Positions 18,291 through 27,405 of a DNA stretch of 64,000 bases are shown in pieces. The notes under the pieces were generated by a model that did no database searches, was not told the DNA's origin, and was given only the letters and a program-made list of their open reading frames with translations. The stretch's first letter is position 1; every line of letters starts with the position of its first letter. Origin of the DNA: a virus; the IMG/VR virus record IMGVR_UViG_3300042922_000542, positions 126,001 to 190,000 of that record; one strand, written 5' to 3'. Position numbers and translations under genes: made by a program.

Positions 18291-19699
18291 ATTACCACCG
18301 TCCTATCACATTTTTGTTTAGCAACTAGAATTGGAATGTTTAGAATATTTGCTAAAATTATTAGGTCACCATTCATAACATACTCTTTATCATTAATATT
18401 AATATTGCTAAAATATTCACTAAGATCAATAAATGATAATTCATTTATTATTTTATCATTAATATATTCATTTTCATCATTTAGACATCTAGTGCGTTTC
18501 CAATAATTTTTCATTTTATATAATTTATCATCAGTTACGTCTTTTACATTTGGCATATAATCACTCAACTCAAATACCATTGCCGATGCAATGGTATTAA
18601 ATTCAACCTCAGCATACATCCACTTTTCTGCAATATCCGCACCTACAAATTCATCAACGATATTACATTCCAGAATACGCCCGTTTGGTAGCATGTATTT
18701 ATATCTAGTTTTTGTGATTAATGGTTTACTAATAAAGAATTTCAAATATTCATATAACATTTTACCAATAGATATTTCTAACTCTGCTCTTGAAATAGTT
18801 CCATCTGATTTACCTGTTATAAAATACTCAGGTCCGGCGTCAATTGACGTCACCTTTCTAATTCGAATTTCATTATCAAATGATTCCAAATAACCCTGTT
18901 CGATATTACATTTTGATATACATTTTAAATTGTCAGGGAGTGATTCTATCAAATATTTCTTTTCAATTTCTTTGTCAAAAACAGTTATTGGTGTACAATT
19001 ATAGATCATATCTATAGATCCATCAATAATATTATCTGATTTTTCAGGTTGATTTACATTAGATGTAGGGCGCCATGAAGTCACTAGCTTATATATATTG
19101 CCATTATTTTTTACATGAACTGCCGCATCTAAATATTTATCTATCTTTTCAACCCATTCATTGAATCCTAGTTCAGACATTGCATGTAATAATATATTGG
19201 CACTATTCTTACCAAAGTTTCTCATAGCTAATAAATCATATGCACTTAATCTAAGAAGATCTTGAATATATTTGACATGACCACGCATTAAACTGTTACG
19301 TGTCAATGTTGGTAGATTCAAAATGGATATACTGGATCTCATCAATTCATATTGTGTAGGTTGATCAATGAGTTTAGTGATATTACTTAAATGATAATTT
19401 AATAGACGGATTACCTTAGACTTAATTTGGCTAACTCTTGTAGATGTTCTATCAATTATTAAAGCAATTTCATTTGAATTATGTCGATCGTTTCCGTCTA
19501 AACCGTAATAAAGGTTTATTACACGTTGCTGTATTTCTGTTAATTTTTTAATGCCATCCATTAATACTAATGAAAGTTCTTCAGATTTATTATATTTTGA
19601 TAATAAATCTTTCAATGTATTTGGATCTTTTTTGAATATATCTTGTAACAATTTTCTTTCACGTTCATTAACGTTGTCAATACTTATACAATGTCCCAT
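18272..19699 (-). CDS. Transcription factor: sigma region 4 joined to an alpha-CTD-like domain
   Basis: 475 residues. Residues ~50-105 are sigma-70 region 4: LTEIQQRVINLYYGLDG, then a helix-turn-helix NEIALIIDRTSTRVSQIKSK. Residues ~120-180 match the C-terminal domain of RNA polymerase alpha: an ILNLPTLTRNSLMRG helix, IQDLLRLSAYDLLAM and NFGKNSANILLHAMSELG. Alpha-CTD binds AT-rich UP elements and activators; region 4 binds -35 boxes. The remaining ~290 residues are unrecognised. Regions 1-3 of sigma are missing, so it cannot melt a -10 element as an ordinary sigma would. It may guide a phage polymerase, or redirect the host enzyme. AGGGAGA precedes the ATG. Confidence 0.8.
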   Translation of the reverse strand: MGHCISIDNVNERERKLLQDIFKKDPNTLKDLLSKYNKSEELSLVLMDGIKKLTEIQQRVINLYYGLDGNDRHNSNEIALIIDRTSTRVSQIKSKVIRLLNYHLSNITKLIDQPTQYELMRSSISILNLPTLTRNSLMRGHVKYIQDLLRLSAYDLLAMRNFGKNSANILLHAMSELGFNEWVEKIDKYLDAAVHVKNNGNIYKLVTSWRPTSNVNQPEKSDNIIDGSIDMIYNCTPITVFDKEIEKKYLIESLPDNLKCISKCNIEQGYLESFDNEIRIRKVTSIDAGPEYFITGKSDGTISRAELEISIGKMLYEYLKFFISKPLITKTRYKYMLPNGRILECNIVDEFVGADIAEKWMYAEVEFNTIASAMVFELSDYMPNVKDVTDDKLYKMKNYWKRTRCLNDENEYINDKIINELSFIDLSEYFSNININDKEYVMNGDLIILANILNIPILVAKQKCDRTVVICQDIK

Positions 19700-19719
19700 T
19701 TCAAGTTCTCCCTTAAATT

Positions 19720-19923
19720 TTATGATTTGAAGTGACCAGGATAGTTATTATGATATAATTCCACTTTCATTAAATATATCGACTCACCCGTTTCAAGCGT
19801 TTTACTTAATTCATCCAATAATGTCTCCCCAGTTTCATTATTATCAGGATCGACAGACCTTATAGTATAGCTACCATCGATATGTTCTATAATTATTGCC
19901 CCATTTTCAAATTCATTATACAT
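19720..19923 (-). CDS. Unknown small protein, 67 aa
   Basis: AAGGAG before the ATG; 20 bases upstream of the sigma-like gene. Two short strand-rich halves (GAIIIEHIDGSYTIRSV and IYLMKVELYHNN) joined by an acidic helix. No family recognised. Confidence 0.62.
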   Translation of the reverse strand: MYNEFENGAIIIEHIDGSYTIRSVDPDNNETGETLLDELSKTLETGESIYLMKVELYHNNYPGHFKS

Positions 19924-19926
19924 AAT

Positions 19927-20244
19927 CTAATTCTCCTTTATAATTTCAATGCCGCCATGATCTGATAAATGTTTAGTTAGATCATCAATTGATATTAGAT
20001 TATTACTATATTTTTCATACAATTCTAAACATTGATCTATGAAGATAGGAATTTTCTTTTCAGCAGTTTTAGGCCAGTAATTATCATGTAGAACTGATAC
20101 TGGAATTGATAGCATCATAATAAATACTTTTTCAGTTGCATCCTTAACTGCGTCTTCTTTAAGTTTTTCCATTTGGCTCTCTGTGAGTATATATGTAGTT
20201 TCCTTTTTGCTTTTTTCACTACGCCTGCGCTCTGATCTATTCAT
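19927..20244 (-). CDS. Unknown protein, 105 aa
   Basis: Begins MNRSERRRSEKSKKE, a basic head followed by a helical body; the same sort of head occurs in many Bacillota phage proteins of unknown function. Start at 20244 is 6 bases after AAAGGTG; a GTG at 20253 lies in that site. Three bases separate it from the next gene. Confidence 0.65.
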   Translation of the reverse strand: MNRSERRRSEKSKKETTYILTESQMEKLKEDAVKDATEKVFIMMLSIPVSVLHDNYWPKTAEKKIPIFIDQCLELYEKYSNNLISIDDLTKHLSDHGGIEIIKEN

Positions 20245-20256
20245 ATAAAACACCTT

Positions 20257-20577
20257 TCATTTGAGTGAATTGTCTTCACAAATAATATGTTTCATACTAG
20301 CATCATCTACGTTATATACACTACCATTGAATGCTAAGTATTGATACCCAGTATTTTTTGCGATTTCCCTACATTTATGGTAATCAGACGGCCAGACATT
20401 TTGACTATTAAATACATCCTTCCATAATAGCGAAAGGACCGTAGATGAGGCGGTCCCTTCATGTTTATCACATTCTATTTCAGTAGCCTCTGCATCTGGA
20501 TCTATTCCATTCATTCTGAAAAACATATCATCAAGTCCCATTCCCGCAGCTTTCTCATGTGCTTCCCTGTTTGTCAT
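20257..20577 (-). CDS. Unknown protein, 106 aa
   Basis: Start at ATG 20577, 6 bases after GGAGGTG; the ATG at 20592 is part of the ribosome site. Acidic in the middle and mixed alpha/beta in the C-terminus (GYQYLAFNGSVYNVDD). No family recognised. Confidence 0.65.
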   Translation of the reverse strand: MTNREAHEKAAGMGLDDMFFRMNGIDPDAEATEIECDKHEGTASSTVLSLLWKDVFNSQNVWPSDYHKCREIAKNTGYQYLAFNGSVYNVDDASMKHIICEDNSLK

Positions 20578-20635
20578 TATTGACACCTCCATAATTTATA
20601 AATTGCAATAATAGATATTTAATATCATAATACTT

Positions 20636-21076
20636 TTATCCAAAAACTATTTTACCTTTCTTTGTTGATATAATACCTGATAGCCAACCGAAACTATCCG
20701 CTTCACCAGGTCCTACATTAAAACCATTTTCTTTCATTATATTAATATTTTCCCAATTTGGGGTTCCTTCAGATGTTATAAGAAATATATTTGCCCATTC
20801 TTCAAGTTTGTCATTAGATATTATTTTCTCACCATCTGTTACTTTGCGACAGTAGTGACCAACTTCACCACTTGTTAAATCGGTAAATGTTTCACCTTCA
20901 TTTAGGTTATCCTCATCGGTTGTTAAATAAATATTGATACCTGGAATATCACCATCGACTTCTTCAATTGTCTTAAGAATCAATATAAAAGCATCGATGT
21001 TTTTGCACAATCGATCTTTAAGTCCTTCTTGTTTAAGTATAGGCTTTAATATTGTTACAGCAGTTTTAATATTCAA
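20636..21076 (-). CDS. Unknown protein, 146 aa (TTG start)
   Basis: An open frame reaches up to 21148, but the only good ribosome site (GGAGGT) lies 7 bases before an in-frame TTG at 21076; an ATG between them is out of frame. I therefore place the start at the TTG, removing a hydrophobic leader that would otherwise look like a membrane helix. The product is acidic and mixed alpha/beta. No family recognised. First gene of the 15-21 kb minus-strand block. Confidence 0.6.
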   Translation of the reverse strand: MNIKTAVTILKPILKQEGLKDRLCKNIDAFILILKTIEEVDGDIPGINIYLTTDEDNLNEGETFTDLTSGEVGHYCRKVTDGEKIISNDKLEEWANIFLITSEGTPNWENINIMKENGFNVGPGEADSFGWLSGIISTKKGKIVFG

Positions 21077-21168
21077 TTCATTTACCTCCACAATTTTATT
21101 GTTTAATTCCACATGTATTAATAATATATCAATAATAATATAAAACATGCTATAAAAATATTTTTTAT

Positions 21169-21195
21169 TTGACTATGAACAAACCCCTTTATAAA
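21169..21195 (+). promoter_or_regulatory. Candidate sigma-70-like promoter
   Basis: TTGACT, then 15 bases, then TATAAA, about 40 bases before the structural gene at 21237, in the divergent gap between the two gene blocks. The spacing is slightly short, and host-type recognition is only inferred. Confidence 0.35.
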
Positions 21196-21236
21196 ACACT
21201 ATATTGTAATATATTACGAAAGGAATGATATTATAT

Positions 21237-23510
21237 ATGCCAACAATATTACCAAGTGGGGAAGAGGTGTTTGTAACACCTGAAGAAATATTAAAGTATT
21301 TAAACAGTGATGGACTACGTCAACTCCTACGTCAGGAGCGTCTTCATTGGAATTTAAAACCAAATAAGGATGCCGATTATTATAGTAAAGCAACTAACTA
21401 TAAATATAGTGGTGACCTTCATAACGAAGGAGATCATCAGAGAATGGAAGTTAGAACATTCCCTGATAATGGTGCAAACCCAGGATATGCTGGTGTAGCA
21501 GTCGATGGTGGAGAATTCGGTTTAACTCATAATAGAGAAAAATGGGATCATGCACTAAGCGATGAGTCTAAAGAAGCAATTAGTCAAAGAGTCGAGGTCG
21601 GAGTTTCCGGAGTTCGCGCAGATAAAATGGGATATGGTCTTGAGGGAGAAGTTGTCGAAAAGAATTCCCATAATAGAGAAGCCAGTATGATTTTTGATTC
21701 CGTTGATGGTAGGGCGTATTTATTATCAAATGATGAGCCGTTCTATGTTAATAATGAAGAACGTTCTCCTGAAACAAGATTACCATTAAGAACTGTAGCA
21801 AGAATTGCTGATATTCCAACTAGAATAACAGATCTTGGTAATGATTTCGATTTTATATCAGATTGGGATTATCATCACACTGATAATGATTTTACACATT
21901 CAAACAGATATGTTCTTGATAATTTAGATGATAGGACATTTGTATCACCAGAAATATCGAAAGATGCAAGTGGTAGTTATATAAGTAATAATTATGTCGG
22001 CCTTGCTGGATTGAGTAATTATGCTGAAGGTGACAGTACTGGATCTGATGGTGGTCGTGCATCAAACATTCAACCTGAAATAGGTTCTAATAATGATAGG
22101 CAAAATGCTGCGGTAAATAGTTATAATAAAAATAAAAATTTCAGTGGTAATAACTATTCAAACGGATATTTTCCTGGTGTATTCAAATCATTCGAGGAAT
22201 TAGAAAAGGTGGATATATTAAGACAAAAAAGAACTACATTAAATAGTGCAACGCCTGGCGGCAGACGAAGACAAAATTATTATGAATTCGATGGAATCTG
22301 GGCATATAATAGTTATGATAGAACTGCCAGTGATACAAGTTATCTATCTGAAAGTCATAATCCTACTAATATAGAAAATGCTATTGGATTTAAGCCGACT
22401 TCATTTAATAATTTAAATCAAGACACTACATTTAATTCTTCAATGTTATACCAATGGAGATACAATAGGGTTAGTGTTTATTGGGAATCTAAAAATATTA
22501 CTATATTAATTGCGGATCCTGGAGTTGATTATAAAGTTGGCGACTTGTTAAGATATACATACACTAATGAAATTATAACATATAAAGTCAATAGTGTTGG
22601 ACCTAATGGAGAAATACTAAGTGGTCAATATCTAACACCAGATATACCAGTCAGATTTGAACAAGACCCATCTACAAATGGAATTGGTGTCCCATTCACT
22701 GATTATGTTTCTGGTGGAAAAGGTGCAACTTTGATTATTGCATGTAAAGCATCAGTATATGTAAATGCAACTCAAATAAAAAATAATTTATATGCATATG
22801 TCGATGTTGTACCTACAGTGCGTAGTGACAATACATCTAAATGGTCAGATATTAATAATCCATCTACCGACAATGGTGTTGTTGTTCGTAGTACTGCACC
22901 ATCGCCAGCATACACTGGAGTTAATAGTGGTCGCGGAGGAGATGCCCCATCAAGTTTATCATCCGAACATGCATTCTATGAGCATGGTGGAAATGCTACA
23001 GCTGGGCCGCATATACACATATTCAAATATGTTATAAATACAACTGATCCAACATGGGAAATTGTGGACGGCGTAAAAGTATATACTGGTAAATGGGTTG
23101 ATTGCGGTCCTCTAGGTTTGGAAAGACCTGCTGATATCAAGGCGTTATTATTTTCCAATTCAGATTGTAATAACTTTAATAATTATTATAAATTTACTTT
23201 GGATATAATGTTAGATATGATGAATCGTAATCCTGATAGAGTTATATCCAACAATGAAACCGCTTTGAGTAATATGTATATACATATGGCGGAATCAGAT
23301 CCGGAACCTGATAAAAAATTCTATATTAAACGTATAAATCCAATAACATCTGCAATTGAAACAGTTGATATTACAAATAAAGTGTATTATATCAATATGG
23401 GTACAAGGGTTCCATTTGTATATAACGCCGGACCTAAAAATGACCCAACTTTCGGTTATGGAAATACTCCAATAGGCTGGGTATCACTTGTAGGAACAAT
23501 TGGTAATTAA
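21237..23510 (+). CDS. Putative virion structural protein, 757 aa
   Basis: Start at ATG 21237 (MPTILPSGEEV), 9 bases after AAAGGA; an upstream in-frame ATG at 21225 touches that site. The protein is rich in N, D, S, G and Y with many short strand/turn repeats and no membrane segment, typical of large phage baseplate or appendage proteins. It is co-oriented and closely spaced with the next gene, which also looks structural. No named family recognised. Confidence 0.6.
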   Translation: MPTILPSGEEVFVTPEEILKYLNSDGLRQLLRQERLHWNLKPNKDADYYSKATNYKYSGDLHNEGDHQRMEVRTFPDNGANPGYAGVAVDGGEFGLTHNREKWDHALSDESKEAISQRVEVGVSGVRADKMGYGLEGEVVEKNSHNREASMIFDSVDGRAYLLSNDEPFYVNNEERSPETRLPLRTVARIADIPTRITDLGNDFDFISDWDYHHTDNDFTHSNRYVLDNLDDRTFVSPEISKDASGSYISNNYVGLAGLSNYAEGDSTGSDGGRASNIQPEIGSNNDRQNAAVNSYNKNKNFSGNNYSNGYFPGVFKSFEELEKVDILRQKRTTLNSATPGGRRRQNYYEFDGIWAYNSYDRTASDTSYLSESHNPTNIENAIGFKPTSFNNLNQDTTFNSSMLYQWRYNRVSVYWESKNITILIADPGVDYKVGDLLRYTYTNEIITYKVNSVGPNGEILSGQYLTPDIPVRFEQDPSTNGIGVPFTDYVSGGKGATLIIACKASVYVNATQIKNNLYAYVDVVPTVRSDNTSKWSDINNPSTDNGVVVRSTAPSPAYTGVNSGRGGDAPSSLSSEHAFYEHGGNATAGPHIHIFKYVINTTDPTWEIVDGVKVYTGKWVDCGPLGLERPADIKALLFSNSDCNNFNNYYKFTLDIMLDMMNRNPDRVISNNETALSNMYIHMAESDPEPDKKFYIKRINPITSAIETVDITNKVYYINMGTRVPFVYNAGPKNDPTFGYGNTPIGWVSLVGTIGN

Positions 23511-23547
23511 TTATATAATTAAAAAATATTAAGGATGTGATGAAAAA

Positions 23548-24267
23548 GTGAATATAAGTCGATGTACATCATCATTAATACAACAACTCGGATTATATAA
23601 TGTTAATCTTCCATTCAAAGAACCAACCGAGAAGGTTATTCAAAACATATTAAAAACTACTACTATCCCAGAATACTCGGAATTTGTACCTTGGATAAAG
23701 CAAGACACTGTAGACATTAGAGCATTAAAATGTGTTAATCCAAACGAGCACATATACATATTGCCGGGTTCATTAACTATGACACCTGTGAAATATGTGT
23801 CAGACGTAGCTATACCATCAAATCAATTTAGAGGTTCATATGGTGCGGTTGCTCCTTCATATGGTATCACTCGTGCAGCTCAAGGTGTTGCTACAGGTCA
23901 GGCTGCAATGATGTTAGTCGGGCAGATGCGATCTGAGCCAACATTTGAATATTTAGGATATAATCAGATTAGATTGTATGCATTTCCGAAGAGCCTTGTT
24001 ACATTCAAAGTAGCTTGCGAACATTTGGAAAACGGTGAATCGATAGAACCAAGTTGTTATGATTCATTTATGCAGCTTGCATTATTAGACGTAAAGATGT
24101 TTCTATATAACAATCTGAAGTTGTATGATGGTATTACTACAGCATTTGGCACAATACAATTGAAAACAGATGAGTTTCAAAGTGCTGAATCTGATAGAAA
24201 TGCTTTACTTGAGGATTGGAGAAATACGTTTCATTTGGATAATATTGATTGGATCGAATGGATGTAA
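23548..24267 (+). CDS. Putative virion (neck/connector-type) protein, 239 aa
   Basis: GTG start preceded by AAGGATGTGATG. The pattern TTTIPEYSEFVPW followed by a short beta region (HIYILPGSLTMTPV) and a helical C-terminus resembles neck or head-tail connector proteins of large myophages, but the match is weak. Ala/Gly-rich central helix (RAAQGVATGQAAMMLVGQM). Ends just before a terminator. Confidence 0.5.
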   Translation: MNISRCTSSLIQQLGLYNVNLPFKEPTEKVIQNILKTTTIPEYSEFVPWIKQDTVDIRALKCVNPNEHIYILPGSLTMTPVKYVSDVAIPSNQFRGSYGAVAPSYGITRAAQGVATGQAAMMLVGQMRSEPTFEYLGYNQIRLYAFPKSLVTFKVACEHLENGESIEPSCYDSFMQLALLDVKMFLYNNLKLYDGITTAFGTIQLKTDEFQSAESDRNALLEDWRNTFHLDNIDWIEWM

Positions 24268-24280
24268 AATTTAAACAAAA

Positions 24281-24313
24281 AAATAGATAGGGGATATAAT
24301 CCCCTATCTATTT
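24281..24313. terminator. Bidirectional hairpin terminator
   Basis: A 13-bp stem (AAATAGATAGGGG / CCCCTATCTATTT) with a 7-base AT loop between two convergent genes. It has A/T tracts on both sides. Confidence 0.87.
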
Positions 24314-24704
24314 AACTCTTTTTTATTTTTCCATATGGAGTCTTTTGTTCTGGAACAGTTGGATCTTTATATACGAATCCATCCATATATGGTTTTGGTA
24401 ATTTAGTCCAAGTAATAACATTATTCGTGCGGTCCTGTCCAATATCATCAAGTTTCTTACCACTATATCCAATGACATCGTATGTTTCACAGACATTTTT
24501 TCTAATGTTATCTATAAATCTCTCTGTAGATGGATACCAATATAAATTCATAATGTACCTTTGTTGATTCGGCACTTCAATGGTACATTGGTACCAATCC
24601 TGTTCTGTCGGTTTAACTTTGGGGAAGATATTCCATTTCGGATAGGTTAATTTACCAAATATTATCCCCCGTAAAAATTGATATATGTTGCGTAGTGTTT
24701 TCAT
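24312..24704 (-). CDS. Unknown protein, 130 aa
   Basis: GGGGG-type ribosome site about 10 bases before the ATG. Basic and aromatic-rich, with proline-rich ends (TVPEQKTPYGKIKKS). Last gene of the 24-27 kb minus-strand block; its stop lies within the terminator stem. No family recognised. Confidence 0.62.
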   Translation of the reverse strand: MKTLRNIYQFLRGIIFGKLTYPKWNIFPKVKPTEQDWYQCTIEVPNQQRYIMNLYWYPSTERFIDNIRKNVCETYDVIGYSGKKLDDIGQDRTNNVITWTKLPKPYMDGFVYKDPTVPEQKTPYGKIKKS

Positions 24705-24733
24705 AAATCAATGTAACCCCCTTATTTGTTATT

Positions 24734-24994
24734 TTATTTAAATGAAATATTTTCTATAGATATGTGATCATCATATTCATAGATATATGCAGTTACTGTT
24801 GCCGAACCTACTCTTATTTTACTAAATGTACAGATATCCTCAGTATTAATTATTTTTCTACCATTAATAAATTTAGATAATAAACCATTAGCACTGAGTT
24901 TATTGCTACATAATCCGTTAAATACATTTCGATTGAAAAATCCCATTTTTACAGGTTTACCATTCCAGTTTAATTGGTTTATATCATCGGGCAT
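24734..24994 (-). CDS. Unknown small protein, 86 aa
   Basis: GAGGAG before the ATG; only 3 bases after the preceding stop. C-terminal strand-rich half (RVGSATVTAYIYEYDD). No family recognised. Confidence 0.62.
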   Translation of the reverse strand: MPDDINQLNWNGKPVKMGFFNRNVFNGLCSNKLSANGLLSKFINGRKIINTEDICTFSKIRVGSATVTAYIYEYDDHISIENISFK

Positions 24995-24997
24995 AGT

Positions 24998-25396
24998 TTA
25001 AAACTCCTCTTGAATTAGTTTATTGATGGGAACTCCCCTAATTAATTTTCGCCAACCTTTATGATTTAATACAACATTGAAGTGATTTCGACAATGATCG
25101 ATTAATTCAGCTATATCATATGTTGCACAATCACGACCCTCAATTCCGCCAACATAATTTGAATCAGGAGTTTCTTTATACCCACACCTGACCCAATATT
25201 TACCATCTAATTTATTTTTTCTAATCATGACAGTGAAGATCTTTCCATCAAATATTTCATATTCTCTGAATATTTCGTCATATGTATCACAAGATGTTTT
25301 TGCTGGCACCGCATACTCATTTTCATCTTTATGAAGACATAAAGATTCTTTACGTAATTCCTGGTCTAATTTATTACATACATTTGAAAGTGGCAT
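24998..25396 (-). CDS. Unknown protein, 132 aa
   Basis: Start at 25396 (MPLSNVCNKL), 5 bases after GGAGG; an ATG at 25408 overlaps the site. Contains five cysteines and a strand pattern FTVMIRKNKLDGKYWVRCGY. No family recognised. Confidence 0.62.
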   Translation of the reverse strand: MPLSNVCNKLDQELRKESLCLHKDENEYAVPAKTSCDTYDEIFREYEIFDGKIFTVMIRKNKLDGKYWVRCGYKETPDSNYVGGIEGRDCATYDIAELIDHCRNHFNVVLNHKGWRKLIRGVPINKLIQEEF

Positions 25397-25476
25397 ATAA
25401 ACCTCCATAAATTTTTATTCATATATGTATTAATAATATATAATACGTTATCGATTATATGCGGTATGCAATATGA

Positions 25477-25887
25477 TTAAACTATGTATGATAGTATAAA
25501 TAAAACGAATTCGTGTAATCTTTGATCTATGTTAATATGCATAAACCCGTATGTGTTATAATCATTAATTTGATCCCACGACATTCCTTTAAATCGCATA
25601 ATTAACTTAACTGGGATTCTAGTATCAATTATTACATGCGATATAAATAATGTTAATGACACAGTAGATACTTGAAAATCTGTTACTATAACACGTAACA
25701 GTACGAGAATAGTCAAAGTGAAGAATGCATAAACGTAACTATGTGAGACGAGTGCCCCAATTGCGTTTAAATAATTTCCTTTAATCCATTTACCCTTATT
25801 TATTGCTTGACACTCCCATTGTAATATCCAATCCACAAATAGACTTACAAAATAGGATATAACTAAAAATTGAACATTAATTCTCAT
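25477..25887 (-). CDS. DUF3307-like integral membrane protein
   Basis: 136 residues with about four hydrophobic segments. Conserved polar positions fit DUF3307 membrane proteins: DWILQW near the start, a SHSY histidine, SHVIIDTR in the middle and NIDQRLHEF near the end. Members are common in bacteria and phages; their activity is not established. AAAGGAATGATG precedes the ATG. It lies among cytoplasmic small genes, so it may act at the host membrane during infection. Confidence 0.68.
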   Translation of the reverse strand: MRINVQFLVISYFVSLFVDWILQWECQAINKGKWIKGNYLNAIGALVSHSYVYAFFTLTILVLLRVIVTDFQVSTVSLTLFISHVIIDTRIPVKLIMRFKGMSWDQINDYNTYGFMHINIDQRLHEFVLFILSYIV

Positions 25888-25893
25888 TATACA

Positions 25894-26214
25894 TCATTCC
25901 TTTTCTTTATATTGGTTTAAGTTGCTTGGTATGCTACACGTTTCTTTCAAATCATCTTTATCAATTAGATTTAATAAAGCAATACCTAGTGCAGTATTCT
26001 GGAGGATTCTCTTTCGTAATTCAATCTTAGCATGGGGATTCATAGGATCGATATCATCAATTTTTACGATACGTTTTTTGAACATTAATTTCCATTCTTC
26101 CAAATCCCATTGTTTATTATATTCTCCCCATAAGAATTCTTGTACCTTTCTGGCGCTCATAATTGCTTCAAATAAATATTTTTCTTCTTCAGTTAATATA
26201 TCAAAATTGTTCAT
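25894..26214 (-). CDS. Conserved small phage-type protein, 106 aa
   Basis: The pattern EFLWGEYNKQWDLEEWKLMF then KKRIVKIDDID, NPHAKIELRKRILQ is a conserved block seen in unnamed proteins of Bacillota and their phages. All-helical. The function is not known. Overlaps the upstream gene by 14 bases, so translation is coupled; the ribosome site is weak (GGGAA). Confidence 0.62.
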   Translation of the reverse strand: MNNFDILTEEEKYLFEAIMSARKVQEFLWGEYNKQWDLEEWKLMFKKRIVKIDDIDPMNPHAKIELRKRILQNTALGIALLNLIDKDDLKETCSIPSNLNQYKEKE

Positions 26215-26551
26215 TTAACAATTCCCATAGAGGATCTTCGAATGGTTTGATTATAATTTTAGCGCCAATAAATTTTTTCACAGCTTCTTCTACGGCATCA
26301 TCATATATGAATCTAATATCTCTAAAGAATATAATTTCTTCAATAATATTATCTTCATTTACTTTAATACCTCCTCGTGTTGCACCCGGAAACCTTAATG
26401 CATAGCATCCATGTTCGTTAGGCTTACCTTCATAGATGTATGTACAAACGTAGTCTGGATAATTTCCTATGAGGTGCTTATCAATTTCTTTTGTTAGATC
26501 ATTTACATAATCATTATCATTCCTATATTTCGGTGTAGTAATTAGATCCAT
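26201..26551 (-). CDS. Unknown protein, 116 aa
   Basis: AAGGAGA before the ATG. Mixed alpha/beta: an N-terminal helix, then YVCTYIYEGKPN and GCYALRFPGATRGG strands. The glycine/arginine turn may be a binding loop, but no family is recognised. Confidence 0.62.
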   Translation of the reverse strand: MDLITTPKYRNDNDYVNDLTKEIDKHLIGNYPDYVCTYIYEGKPNEHGCYALRFPGATRGGIKVNEDNIIEEIIFFRDIRFIYDDAVEEAVKKFIGAKIIIKPFEDPLWELLNEQF

Positions 26552-26589
26552 TTGATATCTCCTTATTCCTATTTTATTTTATAAAATAT

Positions 26590-26823
26590 TTACCATTTAT
26601 AACTCCATCCGCTAGTGCATTTAAGATCTTCCCCGTCATAAGGATTAGATGAATTATAATATTTACCTCTATCACAAGTGGCACCTTTTACATAATTAAC
26701 TAATAAAATTACCCGACGATCTAATCTCTGTCTAAGTTTATATTCAACAACATCTCTTGCTTTAGAGGTATTATCGGTATCTATATTATAAGTTGTGCCA
26801 TCCTTTAAAACCACTATACACAT
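26590..26823 (-). CDS. Unknown small protein, 77 aa
   Basis: GAGGGAG before the ATG. A beta hairpin start (CIVVLKDGTTYNID) is followed by a basic helix and a C-terminal part with two cysteines and WSYKW. No family recognised. Confidence 0.6.
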   Translation of the reverse strand: MCIVVLKDGTTYNIDTDNTSKARDVVEYKLRQRLDRRVILLVNYVKGATCDRGKYYNSSNPYDGEDLKCTSGWSYKW

Positions 26824-26842
26824 TTTATCAATCTCCCTCGTA

Positions 26843-27268
26843 TTATACGATATTAAATTTCCTTTTTAATTCATCTTTTATGTCATATAGCTTATGTATA
26901 CTACCTGTAAATGGACAATTAATAAAACTGTCTACACAGTTGTGTTTTTGAAGTTCTTCCATAGCCCCAATACTTATACCATCTTCGATCCAAATGAACC
27001 TCCTATTCCAATCTTTTATTCCGGAGGCTTTATCAATTGGACCATGCTCCCAATTCGCAGTTTTAAATCTAGATGCGATTTTATCACCATATATCAATTT
27101 TAAGACATCATTGAAACCTGAACCCCATGATGATAACCAATAACAGTTTTCAAAATTATTAACTAAGAAATGAAGAAATCCTAGCGCACCATCTCTCAAC
27201 TCGAGTATTCCATTTTCGCGACAAAATAGAACACCATCGACATCTAGGTATATATCGACATCAATCAA
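26843..27268 (-). CDS. HAD-superfamily hydrolase
   Basis: 141 residues from a TTG at 27268, placed about 6 bases after GGGGGTTG; an ATG at 27295 has no ribosome site. IYLDVDGVLF is HAD motif I with the nucleophile and acid aspartates; WLSSWG fits motif II and FIWIEDG motif III. No large cap is present, so it belongs to the small phage HAD group. Such enzymes remove phosphate from nucleotides or nucleic acid ends; the substrate cannot be read from the sequence. First gene of the minus-strand block. Confidence 0.75.
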   Translation of the reverse strand: MIDVDIYLDVDGVLFCRENGILELRDGALGFLHFLVNNFENCYWLSSWGSGFNDVLKLIYGDKIASRFKTANWEHGPIDKASGIKDWNRRFIWIEDGISIGAMEELQKHNCVDSFINCPFTGSIHKLYDIKDELKRKFNIV

Positions 27269-27405
27269 TAATAACAACCCCCATTCCATTTGCATATTAT
27301 TATGATAATATATAATTTTTAAATAGTATTCGTAATGTTTTCTATTATGATGCCAACAACCCCAATAATAAAAAAATACTTAACGATTGGATGTGAATTA
27401 ATAAA

